A DNA stretch of 5,393 nucleotides from JAYREN01 sp041908845 (GTDB lineage: Bacteria > Acidobacteriota > Holophagae > Holophagales > Holophagaceae): NCBI GenBank assembly GCA_041908845.1, contig JAYREN010000205.1:1-5393 (forward strand), written 5' to 3'. The translations under genes were made by a program, and so were the position numbers. This document shows, one piece after another, positions 1-5,393 of this stretch (positions are counted from its first letter, which is position 1; each line of letters opens with the position of its first letter). Under the pieces are notes generated by a model. That model saw only the letters and a list, made by a program, of their open reading frames with translations, was not told the origin of the DNA and did no database searches.

Positions 1-133
1 GGGCGGGGGCGGCGCGGAGGGGGGGGTTCTCGGCCCGGGCGCGGCACAGGGCACCGGCCATGTCCAGGGTCAAGGCCTCCTGGGGAGGCGCTTCCGCAAC
101 CACGGCGGGAGGGGGCGGGGGAAAGAACAGCAT
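1..133 (-). CDS. TolC/OprM-family outer-membrane efflux protein, N-terminal fragment (runs off left edge)
   Basis: Reading leftward from the ATG at 133-131 gives 44 codons with no stop before the window edge. Residues about 21-42 read LTLDMAGALCRARAENPPLR, which matches the start of the mature domain in outer-membrane efflux channels (typically LTL-x2-A-x2-A-L-x5-NP-x-LR-A). This family forms trimeric outer-membrane beta-barrels with a periplasmic alpha-helical tunnel that joins RND, ABC or MFS exporters. The start is supported by an AAGGAG motif 7 nt upstream, inside the end of the TetR gene, and a 2-nt gap to that gene's stop, so the two are very likely co-transcribed. The oddity is the leader: about 20 residues rich in proline (five in a row at 5-9), with no basic n-region and no hydrophobic core as a Sec signal should have. 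Extending the frame upstream does not supply one. The family call rests on one short motif. Confidence 0.68.
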   Translation of the reverse strand, partial: MLFFPPPPPAVVAEAPPQEALTLDMAGALCRARAENPPLRAAPA

Positions 134-135
134 GG

Positions 136-822
136 TCAGGCTCCTTGGCTGCGATCCCGAAGGCCAAGGCCCCCGAGGCTGAATTCGGTGATGTGCTGGG
201 CCAGGCGATCCAGATTCTGGGGCCCGTAGCCCTTGCCCCGGATGAGCGCGATCATGGCCATGTCCCGATGGAAAAACATGATCTGGGAGTGGATGCAGCA
301 GCCCAGGAGGAACTGCTTCTCTTCGTCGAGATCGGGCCGAAGGGCCCGGATGCAGGCACTCAGGTAGTCCACGTGAGGCTGGATGTGGGCCATGATCAGG
401 TCGGCCCGCTTCTTGGCGGGATCCATCATTTCCCGGGTCCAGAAGAGATGAACCGCCGAGTGCATCTCCGGGGAGATCTGCTCGGGGTTATGGCAGGCGA
501 AGAGATCCTCCAGGAAGGCGCGGACGTAGTTCGCCAGACTCTCCATGGCACGGCTCTGGGCCCCAGGTTCTCCCGGTTCTGGAGGCGGAGCCAGGGCGCC
601 CACCGCATCGGGCCCCTGCTCAAAGAGGAACTGCAGGGCGGCGGTGTAGAGGCCCTCCTTGCTGCCGAAGTAGTACTGGACCAGGGCACTGTTGGCCTTA
701 GCCTTCAGGGCGATTTCGCGAATACCCGCGCCGTCGAAACCCTTTTCGGCAAAGACCAGGATGGCGGCCTCCAGCAGTCGGTGGCGGGTGTCCTGGGTGG
801 AGTCGAGATTGGGTGGGGTCAT
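136..822 (-). CDS. TetR-family transcriptional regulator, CecR-like (DUF1956-type C-terminus)
   Basis: A 228-residue protein of normal TetR size. Residues about 12-59 form the N-terminal three-helix DNA-binding domain: LLEAAILVFAEKGFDGAGIR, then REIALKAKANSALVQYYFGSKEGLY, with the signature YYFGSKEGLY at 50-59. The C-terminal half has the W-T-R-E-M-M-D-P segment and a later LLGCCIHSQIMFFHR helix, resembling the ligand-binding domain of E. coli CecR (YbiH) relatives. CecR-type proteins repress their own gene and adjacent exporter genes and are relieved by small toxic compounds; the ligand here is unknown. I chose the ATG at 822 because AGGA lies 5 nt upstream; the TTG at 840 has no Shine-Dalgarno motif and overlaps an operator palindrome. 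The gene is followed 2 nt later by an outer-membrane channel gene and faces two palindromes upstream, which fits autoregulated control of the leftward unit. The TetR call is firm; the CecR-like subgroup is from recalled resemblance. Confidence 0.93.
   Translation of the reverse strand: MTPPNLDSTQDTRHRLLEAAILVFAEKGFDGAGIREIALKAKANSALVQYYFGSKEGLYTAALQFLFEQGPDAVGALAPPPEPGEPGAQSRAMESLANYVRAFLEDLFACHNPEQISPEMHSAVHLFWTREMMDPAKKRADLIMAHIQPHVDYLSACIRALRPDLDEEKQFLLGCCIHSQIMFFHRDMAMIALIRGKGYGPQNLDRLAQHITEFSLGGLGLRDRSQGA
141..146 (-). promoter_or_regulatory. Shine-Dalgarno motif for the outer-membrane channel gene
   Basis: On the minus strand the sequence is AAGGAG, 7 nt before the ATG at 133. It lies within the last codons of the upstream TetR gene, so translation of the channel probably follows that of the regulator. 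It decides the start of the channel gene. Confidence 0.7.
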
Positions 823-827
823 GGGAT

Positions 828-831
828 TCCT
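828..831 (-). promoter_or_regulatory. Shine-Dalgarno motif deciding the start of the leftward TetR gene
   Basis: AGGA on the minus strand sits 5 nt before the ATG at 822. The longer reading from TTG at 840 has no comparable motif, so the 6 extra residues it would add are probably not translated. Confidence 0.6.
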
Positions 832-838
832 GGGGCTC

Positions 839-854
839 AATCAAACGGTTGATT
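839..854. promoter_or_regulatory. Candidate TetR operator, imperfect palindrome (site 1)
   Basis: The sequence AATCAAACGGTTGATT has half-sites AATCAA and TTGATT around a 4-bp centre; 14 of 16 positions are symmetric. It uses the same half-sites and spacing as the perfect palindrome at 872-887. It lies 16 bp upstream of the preferred ATG of the leftward TetR gene, where a bound repressor would block the start of transcription or elongation. Binding by that regulator is inferred from proximity and from the symmetric-operator habit of TetR dimers. Confidence 0.72.
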
Positions 855-866
855 AAGGTGTTTCTC

Positions 867-894
867 AGATTAATCAATCGATTGATTCAGTCAA
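867..894 (-). promoter_or_regulatory. Candidate promoter for the leftward TetR-channel unit
   Basis: On the minus strand a TTGACT hexamer (894-889, five of six matches to the sigma70 -35 consensus) is followed after 16 nt by TAATCT (872-867, three of six to the -10 consensus). The spacer almost coincides with the perfect palindrome at 872-887, so a bound repressor would exclude RNA polymerase. Transcription would start near 860, giving a leader of about 40 nt that contains operator site 1. The -10 is weak. Confidence 0.4.
872..887. promoter_or_regulatory. Candidate TetR operator, perfect 16-bp palindrome (site 2)
   Basis: AATCAATCGATTGATT is identical to its own reverse complement over all 16 positions. 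Its centre is 33 bp from that of site 1, about three helical turns, so dimers on both sites would sit on nearly the same face of the DNA. The size and symmetry are typical of TetR-family operators. The leftward, CecR-like regulator is the likelier binder because both sites lie on its side of the intergenic region, but the rightward regulator cannot be excluded. Confidence 0.78.
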
Positions 895-916
895 GGGGCC
901 TTTTCGTCGTCGCCTG

Positions 917-948
917 AAAATGCAGGCAAAAATTCAATCTTGCATTTT
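917..948. repeat. Inverted repeat AAAATGCA / TGCATTTT upstream of the rightward TetR gene
   Basis: Exact 8-bp arms (917-924 and 941-948) flank a 16-nt centre. In DNA this could be a split protein-binding site. It probably lies upstream of the transcript start, so an RNA hairpin is less likely. A smaller overlapping inverted repeat, GCCTG-N6-CAGGC, is at 912-927. The function is unknown, and low-complexity AT-rich DNA makes such arms easier to get by chance. Confidence 0.4.
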
Positions 949-968
949 TAGAATTCAAATTCCAAAAT
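940..968 (+). promoter_or_regulatory. Candidate promoter region for the rightward TetR-adaptor-RND unit
   Basis: Two weak sigma70-like readings overlap here. One is TTGCAT (940-945), a 17-nt gap and CAAAAT (963-968), which would start transcription near 975. The other uses TAGAAT (949-954, five of six matches to the -10 consensus) but has no good -35. Either places the transcript start upstream of the GTG at 992 and downstream of the ATG at 920, supporting a start later than 920 for the regulator. Confidence 0.35.
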
Positions 969-975
969 CGGAATT
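958..975. promoter_or_regulatory. Candidate operator, inverted repeat AATTCC-N6-GGAATT
   Basis: Exact 6-bp arms surround a 6-bp centre (AAAATC), ending 16 bp before the preferred GTG start of the rightward TetR gene. It overlaps the candidate -10 and start-site region. It differs in sequence from the AATCAA-N4-TTGATT pair near the other regulator, so it could be the separate operator of the rightward TetR protein. This is inference from position and symmetry. Confidence 0.4.
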
Positions 976-982
976 CATGTTC

Positions 983-986
983 GGAG
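983..986 (+). promoter_or_regulatory. Shine-Dalgarno motif deciding the start of the rightward TetR gene
   Basis: GGAG lies 5 nt upstream of the GTG at 992. The in-frame ATG at 977 has only a GGA 4 nt away, and the ATG at 920 has no such motif and would make the AT-rich promoter-like stretch coding. Confidence 0.55.
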
Positions 987-991
987 CGCCT

Positions 992-1633
992 GTGTCCCAG
1001 AGCCGCAAACAGAAGGAACGCGCCCAGCGCCGGGAGTTGCTGCTGGAGGCCGCCGCCCGGGTCTTTGGTCGACGGCCCTTCGACGAGGCCACCATGCAGG
1101 AGGTCGCCGCCGAGGCGCAGATCGGCATGCAGGGCCTCTACGAGCACTTCCCTTCCAAGCAGGAACTCTACGAGCAGGTGATCCTGCAGCGGGCCATGGA
1201 CTATCAGGCCCTGGCGGATGAGATCCTGGCCCGGCCGGGCACGCCGCTGGAGCTGCTGCGGGCCCTGGCCACGGCCTACGTGCGTCAGTTCAAGGACCAG
1301 CCCTGGCGGCTGCCCACTTTTATCCGGGATCGGGTGCATTTCGATTGGGAGATGGATTCCCGCTTCTCCACCCGGTTTCGGGAGATCTACGAGGCGGAGC
1401 GCGGGCACCTGAAGGGGCTCATTGTGCAGGCCGTGGCCTGTGGAGAGTTGCGTCCCCTGGACCCGGACTTCCTCACCCAGCTCTGCCTGGACACGCTCCA
1501 GTCCTCGCTCCACTACAGCCATCACCTGGATGAGGAGGAAGAGGTCGCCGCCTGTGTGGACCGCGCCCTGGATTGCCTCCTGATGGGCGTGGGGGGGCAT
1601 ACGTCATCTCGTTCGGAATCGGTTCTGTCATGA
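992..1633 (+). CDS. TetR-family transcriptional regulator, first gene of the RND efflux unit
   Basis: A 213-residue protein when started at the GTG at 992. A basic N-terminal arm (SQSRKQKERAQRR) leads into the TetR DNA-binding domain at about residues 14-61: LLLEAAARVFGRRPFDEATM, then the helix-turn-helix QEVAAEAQIGMQGLYEHFPS, ending in the family signature YEHFPSKQELYEQV. The C-terminal part, about 80-195, is all-helical and rich in acidic and aromatic residues, as expected of a ligand-binding and dimerisation domain, but I do not recognise a subfamily. It is clearly not a duplicate of the leftward regulator: the two share only the common TetR signature. Its stop codon at 1631-1633 lies 8 nt before the adaptor start, so it is the first cistron of the efflux operon and probably its local, autoregulated repressor. 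An in-frame ATG at 977 is an acceptable alternative start (218 residues); the longest reading, from 920, is unlikely because of its AT-rich, atypical codons. Confidence 0.92.
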   Translation: MSQSRKQKERAQRRELLLEAAARVFGRRPFDEATMQEVAAEAQIGMQGLYEHFPSKQELYEQVILQRAMDYQALADEILARPGTPLELLRALATAYVRQFKDQPWRLPTFIRDRVHFDWEMDSRFSTRFREIYEAERGHLKGLIVQAVACGELRPLDPDFLTQLCLDTLQSSLHYSHHLDEEEEVAACVDRALDCLLMGVGGHTSSRSESVLS

Positions 1634-1636
1634 GGA
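1633..1636 (+). promoter_or_regulatory. Shine-Dalgarno motif for the adaptor gene, overlapping the TetR stop
   Basis: AGGA begins on the last base of the TetR stop codon and lies 5 nt before the ATG at 1642. Terminating ribosomes could reinitiate here. The alternative ATG at 1630 overlaps the stop as ATGA but has only a distant CGGA. Confidence 0.55.
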
Positions 1637-1641
1637 ACACC

Positions 1642-2724
1642 ATGCTGCGCACTTCTGCCCTTCTCGTCTCCCTGCTACTGCTGGCCGCTTGCGGTCGCAC
1701 CCACAACCCCCAGGCCGAGGGGGTCGCCGCGACCATCGGGGTGACGCGCCCCAGGAAGGTCCAGGAGGCCGAGCGGGTCGCCGTGAGCGGGGCCATTTCT
1801 TCGCCTGGCGCCTCCTCCATGGTGGCCTTCCTGGTGCCGGGGCGGGCCGTTCAGGTGTTTCCCCGGGAGGGCGAACCCGTGGCGAAGGGCCAGGTGCTGG
1901 CCATCCTGGACTCGGTCAACCTCACCCATGCCCTGGAGGCGGCTCACGCCCAGGCCGAGGCCGCCAAGGCTGGGGCTCAGCGGGCGGAGGAAGAGTTCCG
2001 GCGCATGCAGCAGCTCTTCGACAGCCAGAGCCTGGCGCCCAACGATTTCGCCAAGTTCAAGGCTGCCCATGAGGCAGCCCGCCAGCATTTCCAGCAGGCC
2101 CTGGCAGGCGAGGGCATCGCGAAGAAGAACCTGGCGGATGCGCGACTGACGGCACCGATCGGTGGCTACATCGCCAAGCGGATGCTGGAGCCTGGCGTGA
2201 TGGTGGGACCCGGGCAGCCGGTCTTCGAGATCGCCACCCTTGATCCCATCGAGGTCAATGTGGGCGTTCCCGAAACAGACATCCGGCTGGTGAAGGTGGG
2301 CCAGGCCGCCACCGTCAAGGTGCCGGCCCTACCGGGCCAGACGTTCCAGGGCGTCGTGAAGGTGGTGAACATCTCAGCCGATCCCGCCACCCGCACCTAC
2401 ATGACCCGCATCACCGTGCCCAATCCCGCCCGGGAGCTAAAGGTCGGCATGGTGGCCGATGTTTCCATCACGGGCACCGTGAAGCTGGACATGACGGTGG
2501 TGCCCGCCGAGGCCGTCGTGCGGGATCCCCAGGGCGCCACGCTGGTCTTCCAGTATTTCCCGGACCAGAAGCGGGTGTTCTCCAAGCGGGTGGAGGTCGG
2601 CGTCCTGATCGGCCGGGACATCCAGATCCGTTCGGGCCTGAAGGGCGACGAGAGCATCGTGGTGGCCGGCCAGCACAGCCTGCGCAACGGCATGCTCGCG
2701 ACGCTCGCCCCCAACCAGAGGTAG
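1642..2724 (+). CDS. RND efflux periplasmic adaptor (membrane-fusion) lipoprotein, AcrA/MexA type
   Basis: A 360-residue protein from the ATG at 1642. Residues 1-17 are a lipoprotein signal: MLR, a leucine-rich core and lipobox LAAC with the acylated cysteine at 17, so it is anchored to a membrane, most likely the inner one because residue 18 is Gly and not Asp. Domains in order: first half of the lipoyl/barrel-sandwich domain about 55-91 (GRAVQVFPREGEPVAKGQVL), an alpha-helical hairpin rich in Ala, Glu and Gln about 95-166, second lipoyl half about 168-200 (TAPIGGYIAKRMLEPGVMVG), beta-barrel about 203-280 and membrane-proximal domain to about 356. This order and length are those of RND adaptors, which join the inner-membrane pump to the outer-membrane channel. 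The gene lies 3 nt before the RND pump gene. The ATG at 1630 would add only 4 residues; a start at 1573 would bury the signal peptide and is rejected. Confidence 0.95.
   Translation: MLRTSALLVSLLLLAACGRTHNPQAEGVAATIGVTRPRKVQEAERVAVSGAISSPGASSMVAFLVPGRAVQVFPREGEPVAKGQVLAILDSVNLTHALEAAHAQAEAAKAGAQRAEEEFRRMQQLFDSQSLAPNDFAKFKAAHEAARQHFQQALAGEGIAKKNLADARLTAPIGGYIAKRMLEPGVMVGPGQPVFEIATLDPIEVNVGVPETDIRLVKVGQAATVKVPALPGQTFQGVVKVVNISADPATRTYMTRITVPNPARELKVGMVADVSITGTVKLDMTVVPAEAVVRDPQGATLVFQYFPDQKRVFSKRVEVGVLIGRDIQIRSGLKGDESIVVAGQHSLRNGMLATLAPNQR
2717..2721 (+). promoter_or_regulatory. Shine-Dalgarno motif for the RND permease gene
   Basis: AGAGG at the end of the adaptor gene lies 6 nt before the ATG at 2728; the adaptor stop TAG (2722-2724) falls between them. 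This fits coupled translation of adaptor and pump. Confidence 0.6.
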
Positions 2725-2727
2725 GCC

Positions 2728-5393
2728 ATGCAGAAGATGATCAAGGCCTGCCTACGCTATCCCACCCTCACCGCCATCCTGACCTTGATGGTCGTGGCGG
2801 TGGGCCTCCGCGCTCTGATGCACATGCCCCGCACCGAGGATCCCTCCATCACCATCCGCACGGGCCTCGTGCTGGCGGCCTATCCCGGCGCCACGTCGGA
2901 ACAGGTGGAAAAGCAGGTCACCAAGACCCTCGAGGCCTCGATCTTCAAGTTCCAGGAAGTCCGCAAGGCCAAGACCTTCTCCACCAGCCGCCCCGGCATC
3001 GCGATCATCAATGTGGAGCTGGAGAAGAACGTCAAGAACCCGGACGTATTCTGGGCCAAGCTCCGTCACGAGATGAACGTGGTGAAGGCCTCGGCCCTAC
3101 CCCGGGAGGTGATGGGCCCCATCGTCAATTCGGATTTCGGGGATACCGTGGCCATGCTCGTGTCCGTAAGCGGGGAACGCTACGGTTACCGGGAACTGCG
3201 GGACTACGTGGACCAGATCCAGGATGCGCTGCGCACGGTGCGAGAGGTTGGCAAGATCGCCACGTACGGTCAGCAGAACGAGCAGATCTGGGTTACGAGC
3301 AGCCTGGAGCGCATGAGCCAGTACTCTACCGATCCCCTCAAGGTGATCGGCGCCCTGAGCCAGCGCAATGTGGTGCAGGGCGCGGGCAGCGTGCGCACCG
3401 AGGCCGGGCGAATCCCCTTGCACACCACCGGCACCTTCAACACCGAAGATGAGATTCGCAGGGTCATGGTGGGCATGTCCCGGACAGGCCAGCCCGCCTA
3501 CATTGGGGACTTCGCGGAGGTCGAGCGCCGCTACCAGGATCCCGAGTTCATGGTGCGCTTCGATGGCAAGCCCGCCGTGATGATTTCGGTGGAGATGCAG
3601 AAGGGCAACAACATCGTGGAACTGGGCGACCGGGTCACCGCCGTGCTGGATCAGTTGAGGCCCCTGCTGCCACCCGACCTCAAGCTGGACTTCATCGCCA
3701 ATCAGCCCAAGGTGGTGGAGGAGCGACTCTCCGGGATGGGGCACGAATTCCTGATCGCCATCGCCTGCGTAGTGCTCGTCACGGTGCTGCTGCTGCCCAT
3801 GCGTGTGGCCCTCATCGCGGCTATGGCCATCCCGATCACCATGCTCTCCACCATCGGCGTGATGAACACCCTCGGAGTGCAGCTCCACCAGGTCTCCATC
3901 GCCGCCCTGATCCTGGTGCTGGGAATCGTGGTGGACGACGCCATCGTCATCGCCGACAACTACGTGGAACTGCTGGATCACAAGGTTCCGCGCCCCGAGG
4001 CGGCCTGGCGGGCCGCGACCGAGGTGCTCGTCCCGGTGCTCACGGCCACCCTCACGATCATCGCCTCCTTCCTGCCCCTGGTGATCCTCTCCGGCAGCGC
4101 GGGGGAGTTCATCCTGGCCCTGCCCATCACCGTGGCCGTGGCCCTGACCGTGTCCTTCCTGGTAGCCATTTTCCTGACGCCGCTGCTGTGCCGCACCTTC
4201 ATCCACAAGGGCCTGCACGATCACGCGGCGGAGCCCACGGAGGAGGTCAAGAAATTCAACGCCCTCGACCTTCTCCAGGTGGCCTACAAGAAGGCCATCA
4301 CCCACTTCATGGCCCGTCCCAGTCTGGCCATGGGGCTGGGTGTGGGAGCCGTGGTGCTGGGCCTCCTGATGTTCCGCTTCGTGCCCCAGCAGTTCTTCCC
4401 CAATGCCGAGCGAAACCAGTTCGTCATCGATCTTTGGATGCCTCAGGGCAGCCGCATCGAGGCCACGGACCAGGTGCTGAAGCGCATCGAGGCCCACCTG
4501 GCCGCCGATAAGGAAGTGGCGCACTTCGCCAGTTTCGTGGGCCAGAGCGCGCCCCGCTTCTACTACAACGTGAACCCCCAGCAGCCAGATCCCGCCTACG
4601 GGCAACTGATCGTGAACACCCACCATGTCAAAGCCACAGGGCCTCTGGTCGTGGATCTCCAGACCCGTCTGGCCCAGCTTGTGCCCGAGGGCATGGTCAT
4701 CGTGAAGGAGCTGCAGCAGGGCTCCGTGATGGAGGCCCCTCTCGAGGTGCGCGTGGTGGGCGAGGACGTGGCTCAGCTGAAGGTTCTTGGTCGCCAAATC
4801 GAGGATCTCCTGCGGGCCGATTCCCGGGCGCACTACGTCCACACCGACTACTACAACGATTCGGCTCTGGTGGATGTGAACCTCAACACCGAACTGGCCA
4901 GCCGCCTGGGCATGACGAATGCGGGGGTGTCGCGAATGCTCTCCGGGGCCTTCGATGGTGCGCCGGTGAGCACCTTCTGGGAAGGCAATCGGGCCGTGAA
5001 CATCGTGCTGCGGGTGGACCCTGCCCATCGGACTTCCTTCGACGATGTGCGCAACACGTACATGGGCTCCAGCCTGGCCGAGGGCAAGGTGCCCCTGCGG
5101 GCCATCGCCGAGCTCGTCCCAGCCTGGCAGACCAGCCGCATCGTGCGGCGCAACGGTGTGCCGACGCTCACGGTGCGGTGCTTCCCGGCCCGCGGCACCT
5201 ACGCCTCTGCGCTACTCAAGGACACGCTGCCCAAGGTGAAGGCCCTGCCGCTGCCCCCGGGCTACCGCCTGGATCTGGGGGGCGAGCGGGCCAACCAGGA
5301 GGAGACCTTCCCCGAGATGGTGGTGGCCCTGTCCATCGGACTCCTGGCCATCTTCCTCATCCTGATGATCCAGTTCCGCAATCTCACGGAGCC
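2728..5393 (+). CDS. RND efflux permease, HAE (AcrB/MexB-like) family, C-terminus beyond right edge
   Basis: The frame is open for 888 codons from the ATG at 2728 to the window edge, about 85% of a usual 1,020-1,050-residue pump. The inner-membrane RND protein exports drugs, dyes or solvents from the periplasm and membrane using proton influx. Transmembrane helix 1 is at about 12-30, followed by the first porter loop with YPGATSEQVEKQV, typical of the family. Helices 2-6 lie at about 341-490; helix 4 has GIVVDDAIVIADNYVE with adjacent Asp403-Asp404, equivalent to the proton-relay pair Asp407-Asp408 of AcrB. Helix 7 is at about 532-551 and the second periplasmic loop (VGQSAPRFYYN near 606-616) leads to helix 8 at about 865-885, where the window ends. 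The spacing tracks AcrB closely. The Asp-Asp pair argues against the heavy-metal (CusA-like) branch. Helices 9-12, with the essential Lys, are not visible. The substrate cannot be inferred. It is preceded by the adaptor with a 3-nt gap. Confidence 0.96.
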   Translation, partial: MQKMIKACLRYPTLTAILTLMVVAVGLRALMHMPRTEDPSITIRTGLVLAAYPGATSEQVEKQVTKTLEASIFKFQEVRKAKTFSTSRPGIAIINVELEKNVKNPDVFWAKLRHEMNVVKASALPREVMGPIVNSDFGDTVAMLVSVSGERYGYRELRDYVDQIQDALRTVREVGKIATYGQQNEQIWVTSSLERMSQYSTDPLKVIGALSQRNVVQGAGSVRTEAGRIPLHTTGTFNTEDEIRRVMVGMSRTGQPAYIGDFAEVERRYQDPEFMVRFDGKPAVMISVEMQKGNNIVELGDRVTAVLDQLRPLLPPDLKLDFIANQPKVVEERLSGMGHEFLIAIACVVLVTVLLLPMRVALIAAMAIPITMLSTIGVMNTLGVQLHQVSIAALILVLGIVVDDAIVIADNYVELLDHKVPRPEAAWRAATEVLVPVLTATLTIIASFLPLVILSGSAGEFILALPITVAVALTVSFLVAIFLTPLLCRTFIHKGLHDHAAEPTEEVKKFNALDLLQVAYKKAITHFMARPSLAMGLGVGAVVLGLLMFRFVPQQFFPNAERNQFVIDLWMPQGSRIEATDQVLKRIEAHLAADKEVAHFASFVGQSAPRFYYNVNPQQPDPAYGQLIVNTHHVKATGPLVVDLQTRLAQLVPEGMVIVKELQQGSVMEAPLEVRVVGEDVAQLKVLGRQIEDLLRADSRAHYVHTDYYNDSALVDVNLNTELASRLGMTNAGVSRMLSGAFDGAPVSTFWEGNRAVNIVLRVDPAHRTSFDDVRNTYMGSSLAEGKVPLRAIAELVPAWQTSRIVRRNGVPTLTVRCFPARGTYASALLKDTLPKVKALPLPPGYRLDLGGERANQEETFPEMVVALSIGLLAIFLILMIQFRNLTE

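Larger units (their letters stand above)
931..977 (+). repeat. Three helically phased AATTCA repeats in an AT-rich promoter zone
   Basis: AATTCA occurs at 931-936, 952-957 and 972-977, with steps of 21 and 20 bp, close to two helical turns each. The first two extend to AATTCAA. The stretch is strikingly AT-rich against the GC-rich surroundings, which marks it as non-coding. Such phasing fits a repeated protein contact on one DNA face or intrinsic curvature; which applies is not visible. Confidence 0.45.

Noticed and set aside
823..840. TTG start at 840 for the leftward TetR gene
   Set aside because: It has no Shine-Dalgarno motif and lies on the edge of operator site 1, while the ATG at 822 has AGGA at good spacing.
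145..852. A plus-strand open frame opposite the leftward TetR gene
   Set aside because: It has no recognisable domain, is fully antisense to a clear TetR protein and runs across the operator region.
912..927. GCCTG-N6-CAGGC as a transcription terminator
   Set aside because: The stem is only 5 bp, no T-run follows on either strand, and it lies between divergent genes where a terminator has no obvious role.
920..991. N-terminal extension of the rightward TetR protein to the ATG at 920
   Set aside because: There is no Shine-Dalgarno motif. The 24 extra codons are AT-rich and unlike the rest of the gene, and the stretch carries promoter-like and repeat elements.
887..1600. A minus-strand open frame opposite the rightward TetR gene
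   Set aside because: It is antisense to a clear TetR protein, has no domain and has no plausible ribosome site.
1573..1641. Longer adaptor start at the ATG at 1573
   Set aside because: It would overlap the TetR gene by about 60 nt and place 23 residues before a textbook lipoprotein signal peptide.
3097..5028. A 643-codon open frame on the minus strand opposite the RND gene
   Set aside because: It is antisense to an unmistakable RND permease. Its translation is a low-complexity mix rich in His, Gly, Asp and Gln with no domain. Long antisense frames of this kind are expected opposite GC-rich genes with strong third-position bias.
2728..5393. Heavy-metal (CusA-like) RND pump
   Set aside because: Helix 4 carries the Asp-Asp pair typical of HAE pumps instead of the single-Asp VDA pattern usual in the heavy-metal branch.
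1..5393. Mobile element, CRISPR array, tRNA or rRNA
   Set aside because: Nearly all the DNA is accounted for by five efflux-related genes. I saw no terminal inverted repeats with a transposase, no regularly spaced array and no RNA gene signature.

Overview
The window is GC-rich and dense with genes, and it looks like chromosomal DNA from a Gram-negative bacterium: it encodes an outer-membrane efflux channel, a lipoprotein periplasmic adaptor and an RND pump, which only make sense in a two-membrane envelope. GC content and codon use (strong G/C third-position bias) are compatible with a high-GC proteobacterium or an acidobacterium such as the Holophagae, but nothing here fixes the taxon and I do not assign one.

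Layout. Two transcription units diverge from an intergenic region at about 823-991. The leftward unit encodes a TetR-family regulator with a CecR-like (DUF1956-type) C-terminal half (136-822), then, 2 nt further on, the first 44 codons of a TolC/OprM-type outer-membrane efflux protein that runs off the left edge. The rightward unit encodes a second, different TetR-family regulator (992-1633), a lipoprotein membrane-fusion/adaptor protein (1642-2724) and an RND permease of the hydrophobe/amphiphile (HAE) type (2728 to the right edge, 888 codons with no stop). Cistrons in each unit are 2 to 8 nt apart, with Shine-Dalgarno motifs inside or over the end of the gene before, so translation is probably coupled.

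The intergenic region is the most informative non-coding DNA. Near the leftward regulator there are two AATCAA-N4-TTGATT palindromes with centres 33 bp apart, about three helical turns. One is a perfect 16-bp palindrome that fits almost exactly between a TTGACT -35-like hexamer and a weak -10 on the minus strand. Closer to the rightward regulator is a conspicuously AT-rich stretch with inverted repeats and a three-copy, helically phased AATTCA motif, a likely promoter/operator zone for the second regulator.

Working model (inference): the two TetR repressors respond to toxic small molecules and control a tripartite efflux system. The RND protein pumps drug or solvent using the proton gradient, the adaptor bridges the periplasm, and an outer-membrane channel completes the duct. 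Whether the channel gene on the left arm serves this pump or a separate exporter further left cannot be decided from this window. I found no mobile element, CRISPR array, RNA gene or clear terminator. This is a recognisable type of locus, not an undescribed system; the double-regulator arrangement and the operator architecture are the parts worth checking.
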